Assembly (NCBI RefSeq): GCF_004664715.2
Contig: NC_051075.1
Coordinates: forward strand, 23,802,215 to 23,866,214
Direction of reading: 5' to 3'
Length of the DNA stretch: 64,000 bases
From: Peromyscus leucopus
Lineage: Eukaryota > Chordata > Mammalia > Rodentia > Cricetidae
Shown here: positions 10,540-20,589 of the stretch, piece by piece
How positions within the stretch are numbered: position 1 is the stretch's first letter
Layout of the letters: each line of letters starts with the position of its first letter
Position numbers and translations under genes: made by a program
The notes under the pieces: model-generated
Seen by the model: the letters and a program-made list of their open reading frames with translations, nothing else
Told to the model about the DNA's origin: nothing
Database searches by the model: none

Positions 10540-11190
10540 ATAGATAAAAATATCCTGGGTTTAATACTCAGCCAAGGTTAAAAGGGGGGGGGGGATAGAT
10601 GTGTGTTAAGTAAAAACACTCCAAGTTCCCTCAAGTAGGATTAAATACTCCCTTTCCAAAAGTAGCACAGAACTTCATCTGTGCCTACCAGAGGTCATCT
10701 ACGATGGCCTTCGAAGACACGCACTTCATTCCCCGTTGTAAGACAAGTCAATGGAAGACAAGAACTTTGTATTTATCTCTGTCACAACCCAAAAGGACTC
10801 CCCGCTCAGTATTCCGTTATTTCTATTTGACAGTCTTCCCGATGAGTTCTTCCTGCTAAGGCCCGTGGCCCTCCCTCACCAGTTGGTTCCACGCTCGTCT
10901 CTCCATTGACAGACGCGAAGCCGAGAGCCGACTTGCCTTCAGTCACAGTGCTAGGAAGCGGCAGGCAGCAGGGCTCCATCTGAGGACTTACGCCCGGGGC
11001 CCCCGAGATTCCGGAACACCCCTTCTTCCCGCACTGCTGTCCATCCTGGCTCCCCAGAGGCTGAGCAGCCTCCCCAGGCACCCCCGAGGCTCCTACAAGC
11101 CAAGCGGGCGGCGCGGCGCCCAGGCTCGGCCGGCGCGGCGAGCGCGACGGCCTCGGCCAAGGCCGGGCGGACCCCGCGGGGCGGCGGCCC
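10540..11190. other. EAPP intron 1 proximal part, rising to a CpG-rich segment
   Basis: AT-rich up to about 10800, then GC- and CpG-rich from about 10860. Two frames on the minus strand here are intronic CpG-island translations with no recognisable domain. Confidence 0.5.
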
Positions 11191-11192
11191 AC

Positions 11193-11266
11193 CTGCTCAG
11201 AGCCGGCTCCTCGTCGCTCGGCTCTTCCACCGCGTAGGGGTCGTAGTCGTCCTGGAGCCGGTTCAT
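11193..11266 (-). CDS. Eapp: EAPP exon 1 (start of coding region)
   Basis: The minus-strand ATG at 11266 begins MNRLQDDYDPYAVEEPSDEE, matching the human EAPP N-terminus as remembered (MNRLPDDYDPYAVEEPSDEE) with one change. The exon is 74 nt and ends AG at a GT donor (11192-11191), leaving phase 2, which joins exon 2 exactly. It lies in a CpG-rich segment continuing to about 11420, the expected promoter. An in-frame stop (the 'ttag' before GCCGCCATG) lies just upstream, so this start is well supported. Confidence 0.96.
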
Positions 11267-11430
11267 GGCGGCCTAAGGGAGCCTGCGGGGACCACGGACG
11301 GTCCCCGGGTCTGCGTACTCCGCGGGCTCCCTCCCTAAAGCGTCCCGAGACTCGACTTCCGCTCGTAACCCCGAGTCCTTCCGGTGCGCCTGCGCAGGCC
11401 TTCCCAAGCTGCCAAGCGGGGACGGGATCA
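11267..11430 (-). promoter_or_regulatory. EAPP CpG-rich promoter and 5' UTR
   Basis: GC- and CpG-rich DNA without a TATA box immediately upstream of the EAPP ATG, including 'ggtgcgcctgcgcaggcctt'. GCGCCTGCGCA resembles an NRF1 site (inference). The transcription start is not fixed. U1 copy A begins about 1.2 kb further on in the opposite direction. Confidence 0.65.
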
Positions 11431-11496
11431 CGTCGGTACTTTGCGTTTTCCTTACCGCTGAAAACAGAAGTTGTCTTTGTTTTGTTTGGGGTTTTT

Positions 11497-11662
11497 TTGT
11501 TTTGTTTTTTTGGTTTTTGGAGACAGGGTTTCTCCGTGTAGTTTTGGTACCTGTCCTGGATCTCACTCTGTAGCCCAGGCTGGCCCCGAACTCACAGAGA
11601 TCCGTCTGGCTCTGCCTCCCGAGTGCTGGGATTAAAAGCGTGCGCCACCACCGCCCGGCCAG
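11497..11662 (-). mobile_element. B1 SINE
   Basis: 'tttttggagacagggtttct' to 'gctgggattaaaagcgtgcg'. Confidence 0.92.
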
Positions 11663-11689
11663 CAGTTGTCTTTTTATGGATTTTCGTTG

Positions 11690-11822
11690 TTGCTGCTTTA
11701 GTTTCTGAGACGGTCTCACGGGGCTCACTGACGTGAAACTCGCCGTGTAGCCCAGGCTGACTTCGCTCCGCCCACCTTGACCTGCGGAGCGCTGAGATTA
11801 CAGTTGTGTGCCACCATCCAGT
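11690..11822 (-). mobile_element. B1 SINE, diverged
   Basis: 'tttctgagacggtctcacgg', 'tgtagcccaggctgacttcg' and 'gctgagattacagttgtgtg'. Confidence 0.75.
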
Positions 11823-12129
11823 CTGATTTCTTTCTTCCAAGTTGCTATCTTGGCCTTTCCCCCCAGGTTTTTATTAGGCTTAGTGACTGTGTGCAAATAA
11901 ATGATAGACCTCAGAAAAATACCATGGAAAAAAACCTATTTTCTATAAGTACTTGAACATTACAAGGGTGAATCTCCTAGAGCTGAATCCCGGGGGGAAT
12001 GAGTTCCATCCGCTGGCGGAAACGACGAGCTAGAAGTTCTTTTTGGCCTAGAGCCTGTGAGCCCCTGGGTGGCCCCGGACCTCGAAGATAAGTTTTCACC
12101 TCCCTTCTGGTTTCCAGACTTGACCATCA

Positions 12130-12401
12130 ATCAACAGCAAGCCCCGCCCCTCCACCCTCCAGCTTTAGCGGGCGGAGTCTTACTTAGGGGACAACGCGCG
12201 CGTTCCCACAACGTCACCACAGAGGCGTAGTGCATGTAAATGAATGCACGCAGAGGATGCCGGTTCCCCGCACGTAGACGTCCCACGCCGTAGATGAATA
12301 AGATTCACATGAGGTTCAGGGTGTTTTAAGAGTGCACTATTAGATCAAGGGAATGGGAGGGAAAGATGGCTCAGTAAAGAAAACACCGCAAGCGATGAGT
12401 G
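12130..12401 (+). promoter_or_regulatory. Divergent promoter of U1 copy A
   Basis: This 5' flank does not resemble those of the other five U1 copies. It has a GC box (CCCCGCCCC near 12143), an octamer variant ATGTAAAT at 12234-12241 (-210), and AACACCGCAAGCGATGAGTG at 12382-12401. The ACCG core of that last element lies at -59 to -56, the same offset as in the other copies. From about 12355 the sequence looks like a B3-type SINE ('aaagatggctcagtaaag'). A second PSE-like string at 12314-12335 is too far upstream (about -125). Function is inferred from spacing only. Confidence 0.45.
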
Positions 12402-12443
12402 AGTCTATAATGATGGAGAGCCTGGGCCCGGCCCGAACAACTC

Positions 12444-12607
12444 ATACTTACCTGGCAGGGGAGATACCATGATCACGAAGGTGGTTTTCCCAGGGCGAGG
12501 CTTATCCATTGCACTCCGGATGTGCTGACCCCTGCGATTTCCCCAAATGCGGGAAACTCGACTGCATAATTTGTGGTAGTGGGGGACTGCGTTCGCGCTC
12601 TCCCCTG
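12444..12607 (+). ncRNA. U1 spliceosomal snRNA, copy A
   Basis: The full 164-nt U1 sequence is present. The 5' end ATACTTACCTG carries the 5'-splice-site recognition bases, stem-loop 1 has the U1-70K loop GATCACGAAG, stem-loop 2 has the U1A-binding loop ATTGCACTCC, the Sm site is AATTTGTGG, and the terminal stem ends CTCTCCCCTG. I read it as identical to the other five copies. It matches the adult-type rodent U1a, with AAATGCGGG where human has AAATGTGGG. The U1 snRNP defines 5' splice sites in the nucleus and also protects nascent transcripts from premature polyadenylation. A 3'-box-like GTTTAATGTTAGA at 12618-12630 starts 10 nt after the RNA end. There is no A-tail, so this is not a retrocopy. 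The promoter differs from its paralogues. Confidence 0.93.
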
Positions 12608-12617
12608 ATCTTTGAAA

Positions 12618-12630
12618 GTTTAATGTTAGA
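12618..12630 (+). terminator. snRNA 3' box of copy A
   Basis: GTTTAATGTTAGA fits the Integrator-directing consensus GTTTN0-3AAARNNAGA loosely, at the correct distance. Confidence 0.6.
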
Positions 12631-12634
12631 ATCG

Positions 12635-13130
12635 TTTACCTCAGCTTCTTCATGGCAGGTTCTGTCAATATAGTTTATTTAGCTGTACATGGTTGATGTT
12701 TTTGAGAGTGTGGTGCTGTTAAGTGGAACCCATGTACAGCATTTGACATTGAATAGTAGGAGTAACTCTCACAGCTTAACTGTTAAGAGCTTTGGTTAGT
12801 AATACATTCTTATAAATCAAATACTAGCAGCAACTTATCGCAACGTAGATATTAAAAGGTTTGGTAGTATACTGCCCTTGAACAATGCAAAACTAAAAGG
12901 TATTTTGTTTGTGATAGAGGCTCAGCTCTGAGGATGGTGCCGCCCCTGAGTAGTGGTGGGTGCTGAAAAGAAAGGATGGGAGCAAGCTACCTACTTAAGG
13001 AAATGGTAACATTCCTTCTCCATGTCCTCTGCTTCAGTTTTTGCCCCCAGGTTTCTTCTGCCTGGATTCCTGCCCTTTCTTCAGTGATAGACGGTCATGT
13101 GAACTGAGAATTCTGACATACCTTTTTCTC
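12635..13130. other. 3' flank of copy A, mostly unassigned
   Basis: Single-copy-looking AT-rich DNA. No gene or repeat family was recognised. Confidence 0.35.
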
Positions 13131-13134
13131 TCCA

Positions 13135-13615
13135 ATATCACAGCAGTAGAAACCCTAAGATAGGCATCATTTGTTGTGACCCAGTGAATTTCATTAAACT
13201 TGTCTGTGTATGGAAATACGTCACTAGGAGGAAAAGTCTCCCTAGGAGTGCTGGGGTTACAGATGTGCACTAGGAGTGCTGTTGGGTTAAATGGTCATGC
13301 TGTCAAACTGCCTTCTAAATATATATATCCAGAAACGTTTCTCTGCAGCACGTTGGTGTAATGGTTACTGCAGAGATCCACAACCGGTCAAAATGCTGAG
13401 AATAAGTAACTGTGAGCGCTCAACTGCTAATGAATGGTCTACACCAACCTCCCCCACCCAAGCAAGGTTCAGGGAACTCAGAAGAGGGCCAGAAGAACCT
13501 AAGGACTGACAGTATGGGAGGAAAGCTGTGAAATGCTGTCTTTCCGACATGATGCAGCCATTGTGCACATCACCTCACAGAAGCTGTGTTTACAGGCACT
13601 CACAAAATCTGCACA
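13135..13615 (+). repeat. Dispersed repeat block, copy 1 of 3
   Basis: It starts in 'cacagcagtagaaaccctaa' and runs through 'tggtcatgctgtcaaactgc', 'gcagagatccacaaccggtc' and 'tcagggaactcagaagaggg'. The same succession recurs at 34440-34920 (plus) and 55930-56310 (minus), including the junction between its two parts. The repeat family is unassigned. It links the flank of U1 copy A to those of D and E. Confidence 0.7.
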
Positions 13616-13616
13616 A

Positions 13617-13840
13617 GGGGCTGGAGGAGGTAGCTCAGGGATGAAGAGCGCTCACTGCTCTGGCAGAGGACCAGCCCTTCCAGCGCTGAGTCGGGGCAGC
13701 TCATCTGTTGTAACTCCAGTTCCTGAAGTAGAGAAAGGAGACTGACTCTCCAGGACAAGCTGGCTATAGACTTGATAGACTTGCTGAATCAGCCAGCTCC
13801 GGTTCACAGCAAGAGACACTGCCTCGGTTGAGAGAGAGAG
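13617..13840 (+). mobile_element. B3/B2-like SINE, diverged
   Basis: 'ggggctggaggaggtagctc', 'agagcgctcactgctctggc', and a tail ending in GAGAGAGAGA. Confidence 0.55.
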
Positions 13841-13979
13841 AGATCAAAGAAGATATTCTATTGCAAACTCTAACTTCGGCCCACATTGCACATACATGTG
13901 CAAGTGCACACATGTCCCCACATTTTTTAACATGGTGCATACCACAAACATGTCCATGCATGATTTTTTCTTTTTTTCT

Positions 13980-14153
13980 TTTTTTGTTTGTTTGTTTTGT
14001 TTTTGTTTTTCGAGACAGGGTTTCTCTGTGTAGTTTTGGTGGCTGTCCTGGATCTCACTCTGTAGACCAGGCTGGTCTCAAACTCACAGGGAGCCACCTG
14101 CCTCTGCCTCCTCAGTGCTGGTATTAAAGGTGTGTGCCACCGCCGTCCAGCTT
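13980..14153 (-). mobile_element. B1 SINE
   Basis: 'ttttcgagacagggtttctc' to 'gctggtattaaaggtgtgtg'. Confidence 0.92.
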
Positions 14154-14164
14154 AATTTTTTTTT

Positions 14165-14310
14165 TCCTATGCACAATGAGGTACATCTTTAACCCAGCAT
14201 TCAGCAGGCAAAAGCAAGGCAGATTTCTGTAAGTTTGAGAACAGCCTGGTCTATATAATGAGTTCCAGGCTACCCAGGACTACGTGGTGAGAGCCATTCT
14301 CAACAAAATA
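14165..14310 (+). mobile_element. B1 SINE, diverged
   Basis: 'taacccagcattcagcaggc' to 'tatataatgagttccaggct'. Confidence 0.65.
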
Positions 14311-14467
14311 ATAGACATTTTTAAATGTTCCCATGGGGAGGAAACCACCCGCTGCAGAGGATAACTCAAAGGAGCCAGCTCACTCCTGCCCTGTGAATTC
14401 TGGGAATGGAACTCAATCAGCTTCAGTGGCAAGGGCCCTCACCTGCTGAGTCATCTTTTTCTATACC

Positions 14468-14605
14468 TTTTTTCTTTTCTTTTCTTTTCTTTTCTTTTCT
14501 TTTCTTTTTCTCCCTCCTGGAACTCACTATGTAGACCAGGCTAGCCTTGAACTCACAGAGATCTGCCTGCCTCTGTGTCTCAAGTGCTAGGGATTAAATG
14601 GCCAG
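14468..14605 (-). mobile_element. B1 SINE with (TTTTC)n tail
   Basis: About eight TTTTC units at 14470-14507, then 'tggaactcactatgtagacc' to 'gctagggattaaatgg'. Confidence 0.8.
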
Positions 14606-14639
14606 CCCTAAGAACTTTCTAATTTTTTCCTTTTTTTAA

Positions 14640-15052
14640 ATATATAATTTATTTTTATTTTATGTCATTGGTGTTTTGCCTGAATGTATATCTACACGGG
14701 TGTCACAAGCCCTGGAACTCGAGTTACAGAGAGGTGTGAACTGCAATGTGGATGCTGGGACATGCACCTGGATCCTCTGGAAGAGTAGTCAGTGCTCTTA
14801 ACTGCTGAAGCTTCTCTCCAGTCTCAGTTTTTAAATGTTTAAAAAGTCATTTTTATATATGTGCATGTGGGTGTGTGTGTCACATGTGTATGAGTACCTG
14901 CAGAGGCCAGAGGAGGGTGTTGGATTATATCTCAGGGGCTATAGTTATAGGCAGTTGTAAAACATCTAAACTGGGTGCTGGGAACCAAAGTTGGGCCCTC
15001 TATAAGAGCAGCAAGTGCTTTTAAACGATGAGTAAGCTATTTCTCCAGTCCC
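14640..15052 (-). mobile_element. Two successive reverse B2/B3 SINEs
   Basis: The first ends 'actgctgaagcttctctcca' (about 14825). The second has 'tgggtgctgggaaccaaagt' and ends 'gagtaagctatttctccagt'. Confidence 0.75.
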
Positions 15053-15077
15053 CAAAATGAAATTAAAAAAAAAAAAA

Positions 15078-15250
15078 TTAGGGGCTGGAGAGATGGCTTA
15101 GAGGTTAAGAGCACTGACTGCTCTTCCAGAGGTCCTGAGTTCAATTCCCAGCAACCACATGGTGGCTCACGACCATCCGTAATCAGACCTGGTACCCTCT
15201 TCTGGCCTGCAGTCATACATGCTGTATACATAATAAATAAATAAATCTTT
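15078..15250 (+). mobile_element. B2 SINE
   Basis: 'ggggctggagagatggctta' through 'gagttcaattcccagcaacc' and the tail 'ataataaataaataaat'. Confidence 0.95.
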
Positions 15251-15261
15251 TTAAAAAAATT

Positions 15262-15410
15262 AAAGGTTGCTGGACAGCACTGGCCTATAATTTCAGCACT
15301 CCAGAGGCAGAGGTAGGTAGATCTCTGAATTTGAGACCAGCCTGGTCTATAGAAGTGAGTTCCAGGACAGCCAGAGATAAACAGAGAAACCTTGTACATA
15401 AATAAATAAA
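15262..15410 (+). mobile_element. B1 SINE
   Basis: 'aggttgctggacagcactgg' to 'gagaaaccttgtacataaat'. It lies directly after the B2. Confidence 0.85.
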
Positions 15411-15699
15411 TAAAAAATGTAAAGCTTTAGCAGACTAGGGGTGATGGTGCGGACCTTTGATGCCAGCACTTAAGAGCAGAAGCAAGCAGCTTGACTCTGT
15501 ACTACTCTAAGGAAAAACTTCCCATCCGGTTCAATGACTTACGCCTACAAAGGTATGTGTCACCACGCCATGCTAAACCCTGCCATTTTCTTCCTTTTTT
15601 TTTTAAGAGACAAATGTGTTTAATTTGGTTTATGGGTCCCAGGAGTCCATAATAATCCATAGAGAGAGCAAACTGCTAATGGGCAAAGATATAAGCTCT

Positions 15700-15703
15700 T
15701 GAA

Positions 15704-15753
<50 letters not shown>

Positions 15754-15775
15754 CACCCCCCCACCCCCCCACCCC
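15700..15775. repeat. (CT)n(CA)n microsatellite with C-runs
   Basis: (TC)8-9, then (AC)15, then CACCCCCCC repeats. Frames across it are artefacts. Confidence 0.95.
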
Positions 15776-15779
15776 CCGA

Positions 15780-16700
15780 GACGTACTTGTTCCAGCAAGG
15801 CTCCCGTCCCAAAAGCTCCATAGCCTCCCCAAACAGTGTGGCCAGCTGGGGAACAAGTGTTCACATATGTGAGCCGATGAGGAGCATTTGTCACCGTCAG
15901 GTCCCCAGCATGGGCGGGGGGGTTGGGGAAGAAGAGCGGTGGGAATTCTAAACTAAAGGAAAGTTCCATTCAGATTCCCACTCTGGTCTCCTATAAAAGG
16001 GGAGATTGAAATAAAAATTCGGTCTCCATTGGTCGATATTTAAATTTGCATCTTACATCTCATGTCTAGGTGATGAACTGAGATTTCTGAAGCTGTTCGT
16101 CTTGGCAGTTGACATAAGAACAAGGTCAGAAAAGGGACACAAGACTCGGTTGGTTCTTTTGAGAACAGCACATGAGTGTGGAACACCTAGTCAGCAAATG
16201 ACTAGGAGCTGAGACACCATTATAGAATTTAGGCCCTCAGTCCCTAACCATAAACCATGAACTCATAAACCATGCCTGAAAACTGAGGCATGCCACTTGT
16301 AATAGTCATTGGCAATAGCAATTAGTTCAAGAGGTGCCTGGCTGCCCAGGCCTTCAATGGTTTTACCACCAAGACAGAAAATAGTTCTGATCAACCAGAC
16401 TGGTAATTGAGAGCACAATGGACCTAAATAAATAAACTCAGCATAAATCTTTTCCTCCACTGGATGCTTCTACATCCTTATCTTTTAACAATGTTCTTAG
16501 AATTTATCACCCTGGACCACCTATACATTGGGCCTATTATTTCTCCAACATTTACTTATCCTTTGTCTAAAAACAGCATATTTTGATCATTTCTTTGGAC
16601 CTTACTTTTTTGGGAAGATTCTTGAGTACATGTAAACTGAGCAAAATTTCATTAGCACTTATTAACTGAGTTCTATATGCAGCCCAATAACCCAAATAGG
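15780..16700. other. Unassigned low-repeat segment
   Basis: This is one of the longest stretches without SINEs. Minus-strand frames (15676-15969 and 16263-16460) show no domain I recognise, and 'aataaataaa' occurs near 16427. It could be an old LTR, a decayed retrocopy or unique DNA. Confidence 0.3.
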
Positions 16701-16705
16701 AACTA

Positions 16706-16710
<5 letters not shown>

Positions 16711-16793
<83 letters not shown>
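16711..16793. repeat. (TC)n(TA)n microsatellite
   Basis: About 17 TC units, then about 25 TA units. Confidence 0.97.
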
Positions 16794-16797
<4 letters not shown>

Positions 16798-16876
16798 CTC
16801 ACTCCCTCCTCTCTCTTGTTCTCTCTAGCTCTTTATCTCTCTTGTCTCACATTGAACAGCTTAAAACAATAGAAAT

Positions 16877-17030
16877 GAGCTGGGTATGGTGGCACATGCC
16901 TTTAACCCCAGCACTTGGAAGGCGAAGGCAAACAGATCTCTATGAGTTCAAGGCCAGCCTGGTCTACAGAGCTAGTTCCAGGACAGCCAGGATTACACAG
17001 AGAAAGCCTGTCTTGATAAACAAACAATAA
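16877..17030 (+). mobile_element. B1 SINE
   Basis: 'gagctgggtatggtggcaca' to 'aaagcctgtcttgataaaca'. Confidence 0.92.
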
Positions 17031-17404
17031 TGTATTATCTCATTGACACCCTGTCATTTTAAACATGAAGTGTAGGAGGCAGGGGAGACTGAAACTGTAA
17101 GTAAGCCCCCAATTAAATGCTTCCTTTTGTAAGCATTGCCTTGATCATGGTTCCTCTTCACAGCAATAGAACACTGGCTAAGACCTTGACTTTGTACTGT
17201 AAGGAAGAACTTGCCAGCTCTGTAGTGAGTGGCTTATGCCAGTAACCCCAGCCCCTGGGAATCTGAGGCAAGAGATTGTCAGTTTGAGGCCGCACTTTGT
17301 TTGGGCAACAAACAAAATCCTGCCATTTTAAATCTGGGATGGAGAGTGGGAGGCAAGGAGGACTTGACAGGTAAAAGCATTTGCCTCTCAAACCTAATGA
17401 CCTG

Positions 17405-17725
17405 ACACCCTAATAAAAGCTGAATGTGGGGGGAGCATCTGTAACCCCAGCACTCTAGTGCACATCTGTAACGCAGAACTCTAGTGCACATCTGTAACCC
17501 CAGCACTCTAGTCCACATCTGTAACCCCAGCACTCATAGTGCACATCTGTAATCCTAGCACTCTAGAGCACATCTGTAACCCCAGCCCTCTAGTGCACAT
17601 CTGTAACACAGAACTCCTAGTGCACATCTGTAACACAGACCTCCTAGTCCACATCTATAACCCCAGCACTCATAGTGCACATCTGTAATCCTAGCACTCT
17701 AGAGCACATCTGTAACCCCAGCACA
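17405..17725 (+). repeat. Minisatellite, 27-28 bp unit, about 11 copies
   Basis: Tandem copies of a unit near GCACATCTGTAACCCCAG then CACTCTAGT, with variants such as CAGAACTCCTAGT and TCCTAGCACTCTAGA. The variants recur in blocks, so part of the array may be a higher-order duplication. The unit resembles the 'aaccccagcactc' segment of B1, so it may have expanded from a SINE. Confidence 0.9.
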
Positions 17726-17729
17726 CCTA

Positions 17730-18060
17730 GGACAAGATGAAAGGCAGAGACAGAACTGTGCAGAAGCTGTGGGCCGTCCAGACTGCGTGCAGCACAGCAG
17801 CAGGAAGAAGGGACAGCGTGAGGGCGGACTCCTACAAGTTATCCTCGACCTCTGCAAGAGGGGGGATATGGCGGAAGAGTACTTACATCTTCCTCCCCTC
17901 CCCTCCCCTCCCCTCCCCTCTCCCCTTTCACACACAGAGTAAATCACTTTTAAGTTAAAAAAGGTAGGAGAGACAAGACTCCTGCACATGTTTGTAATTG
18001 TACACATAAACACACAATGCACAACAAAAAGTTACTTTTTGGAATTTAAAAATGGAAAAG
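17730..18060. other. Unassigned, with (CCCCT)n tract
   Basis: A (CCCCT) run lies at about 17893-17927. The sequence around it may be a B3 tail. No gene was seen. Confidence 0.4.
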
Positions 18061-18099
18061 ATGGCGATGGAGAGGCGGCTTAGCAGTTAAGCACACTTA

Positions 18100-18450
18100 C
18101 TGTGCTGGGTGTGGGGCCCATGCTGTAATCCCAGAACTCTGGAGGCCAAAGCAGGTAGATCTTTGGGAGTTTGAGGCCAACCTGGCCTACAAAGCTAGTT
18201 CCAGGGCCAGGGATGTTACAGGGAAAGCCTGTCTCGAAACCCCCGCCCACCCAAAAGAGAGCTCTTACTGGTCTTGCACTTGGGTTCGGTTCCCAGTTCT
18301 GTCCAAATCCAGTTCTAGGAGATCTGATGTCCTTCCTGACATCCTCAAGTACAGGGCACACATGGTGCACGGACGACAGAGGCAGGCAGAGTACTCCTCC
18401 ACAGAAAGAAAGAAAGTCTGTGTGTGTGTGTGTGTGTGTGTAAATCCTAA
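18100..18450 (+). mobile_element. B1 SINE followed by B2-like tail and (TG)n
   Basis: B1 from 'ctgggtgtggggcccatgct' to 'gaaagcctgtctcgaaaccc', inserted within B2-like DNA ('ttagcagttaagcacactta' before it, 'gttcggttcccagttc' after it). Confidence 0.7.
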
Positions 18451-18499
18451 TTCATTCATAGGCATCTAGAATGGATTTGCGTCTGTTTGTTTGGGAGGG

Positions 18500-18840
18500 T
18501 TTCTTATGGGTGTTCTGGCGCTGTAAGAGACAGCCTGACACAGCAACACTGTAGAGGAAAACAGTTCATTGGGGCTGCTCTATAGAGGGTTGTTCAGTCC
18601 ATTATCATCATGGTGGACACCATGGCTGCGGGCAGGCAGACGTGGTGCTGGAGAGGTAGCCGAGAGGTCTACATCTGCATCTGTAGGCAGCAGAGAGAGA
18701 ACCACTGGGCCTAGCTGGGGCAATACAAACCCCAAAGCCCACCCACAATGACACACTTCCTGCAAGTGTGTCAAGACCACACCTCCTGAAGCCATTCCTA
18801 AGCATTCAAACATGACTCCATGGGGCCATTCTTATTCAAG
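18500..18840 (+). repeat. Dispersed rodent repeat (unassigned family)
   Basis: 'ggaaaacagttcattggggc', 'cagtccattatcatcatggt', 'aaagcccacccacaatgaca' and 'caagaccacacctcctgaag' are familiar as a high-copy rodent interspersed repeat. I cannot name the family with certainty. Confidence 0.6.
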
Positions 18841-18854
18841 GCACCAAAGCTGGG

Positions 18855-18980
18855 TGTGGCGGAACTGAGAAGAGACTGGGTCTCTCCATGTAGTCCTGGC
18901 TGTCCTGGAACTCAGTAGATCCACCTGTGTCTGCCTCCCAAATGCTGGGATTAAAGGCATGTGCCACCACACCTTTAGTC
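18855..18980 (-). mobile_element. B1 SINE
   Basis: 'agactgggtctctccatgta' to 'gctgggattaaaggcatgtg'. Confidence 0.85.
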
Positions 18981-18989
18981 AGATCTCCT

Positions 18990-19690
18990 GTAAATTTTGA
19001 AGAAAGGTCAAATGTTCTACAAATGGCTAGATGCATGTGAATTTTGTAGAATACTTTTGTATGTAATGCTAGCATTTTTATTTAAAAAAAGAAAAAACTA
19101 GCATAGGGCTGGAAAGATGGCTCAAAGTCAGACTGTGTAAACCATTAATACTGGTCTAGGTGGAAATTTGGTGAACAGGCTGGCACTTTGTGTCTTTAAC
19201 TATGATAGAAGTGTTTCTAGAATTCTGGCACCAGAATACCATTTCTGTCTTATCCTGTCTGTCTTGGTTGCTCGGTGATGCCTCTGAAGGCAGCAGGCAC
19301 ACCCATGGGGCCCAGACATACACGCAGCCAAAACACCCCTACACATCACAGACAGTAGAAAATATTTACACCACGACTCTCAAGCTGCTGGGACTAAAGA
19401 AATGGATGGTCGGTTTGTTCCTCCCTTCCAGGGCAACCTCCAGCTACTGCAGAACTGCCTTGCCGTTTTAAATGGAGACACATAGGCCACGCTCCGCCTT
19501 CTGTTGAAAAGGGCTGCCTTCAAATCTCGTTTGTTTTCTTGATGACTTCCGGCATCTACGCTCACTGGGAACAACCGATCAGCTGGCACGGTGCATCGGC
19601 TCTTCTTCTGAGAGACAGTGGAGTGGCCGGGCTCACCGGCCGCAGGGCAGCGTCTGCCACCGCCCTTGACCTTCCGAGAAGCCCAAAGTC
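18990..19690. other. Mostly unassigned, with a B2 tail remnant
   Basis: 19105-19130 looks like a B2 head and 19280-19350 like a B2 tail. 19470-19690 is moderately GC-rich and unassigned. Confidence 0.35.
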
Positions 19691-19703
19691 CAACTTCCTC
19701 TTT

Positions 19704-19707
<4 letters not shown>

Positions 19708-19755
<48 letters not shown>

Positions 19756-19902
19756 GTTTTTCGAGACAGGGTTTCTCTGCGTAGCTTTGCGCCTTTCCTG
19801 GAGCTCACTTGGTAGCCCAGGCTGGCCTCGAACTCACAGCGATCCGCCTGGCTCTGCCTCCCGAGTGCTGGGATTAAAGGCGTGCGCCACCACCGCCCGG
19901 CT
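19708..19902 (-). mobile_element. B1 SINE with 45-50 nt poly(T) tail
   Basis: Perfect 16-bp target-site duplications (AACTTCCTCTTTTCTT) lie at 19692-19707 and 19903-19918. The long pure tail suggests a young insertion. Confidence 0.97.
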
Positions 19903-20110
19903 AACTTCCTCTTTTCTTTAAGTAGCCTGTCTTAACTGTGTTTATTTCGTGCGTAGCGATCTGATGGCTGGCGCCTTATTTACCTCTCACTCACTTGTCC
20001 AGTTTTAACATTCTCAAGAGTCCACTGTCCACACAGATAACGGTTGCCTTTCTGGATTTTTTTTTTTAGCATCCTGTGCCCTGCGTTCTTTCATGTTATC
20101 CATGTAAACA

Positions 20111-20114
<4 letters not shown>

Positions 20115-20156
<42 letters not shown>

Positions 20157-20303
20157 GTTTTTCGAGACAGGGTTTCTCTGTGTACCTTTGCGCCTTTCCT
20201 GGAACTCACTTGGTAGCCCAGGCTGGCCTCGAACTCACAGAGATCCGCCTGGCTCTGCCTCCCGAGTGCTGGGATTAAAGGCGTGCGCCACCACCGCCCG
20301 GCC
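20115..20303 (-). mobile_element. B1 SINE with long poly(T) tail
   Basis: The 14-bp target-site duplication CATGTAAACATCTT lies at 20101-20114 and 20304-20317. The body is almost the same as the B1 at 19750, so both are young. Confidence 0.97.
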
Positions 20304-20589
20304 CATGTAAACATCTTAATGAGACTTACTTTGAATTAATGAAACGTAAAGTTTGGGGTCAGTTGTGTGATCATTATCATTATGGTCGATCTCTGAAGAA
20401 AAGCAGATGTGTTCGTATGTTTGCCTTAAACTTGTGAACTAAACCAATATTGTAAACCGCCCAGCGATACCAGCGGCGCTTGGACTCCGTGCTCCTTGTA
20501 TCGCTCTGGAATTTGGGGTAGCGATAATAAATCTACTCCAGCATTATGCTTTACAGTGCAGGTTTTCTGTTTTCCTCCCCTTCTTTCTT

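Noticed and set aside
10806..11192. 128-residue minus-strand frame just downstream of EAPP exon 1
   Set aside because: Lies in intron 1 after a good GT donor, in a CpG-rich segment; exon 1 joins exon 2 in phase without it.
12444..12607. Copy A as a retrotransposed U1 pseudogene
   Set aside because: It is full length and unmutated, with a 3' box and no A-tail or target-site duplication; the promoter is odd but spaced correctly.
17405..17725. Possible CRISPR-like array
   Set aside because: Direct tandem units without unique spacers, in a mammalian genome; this is a minisatellite.
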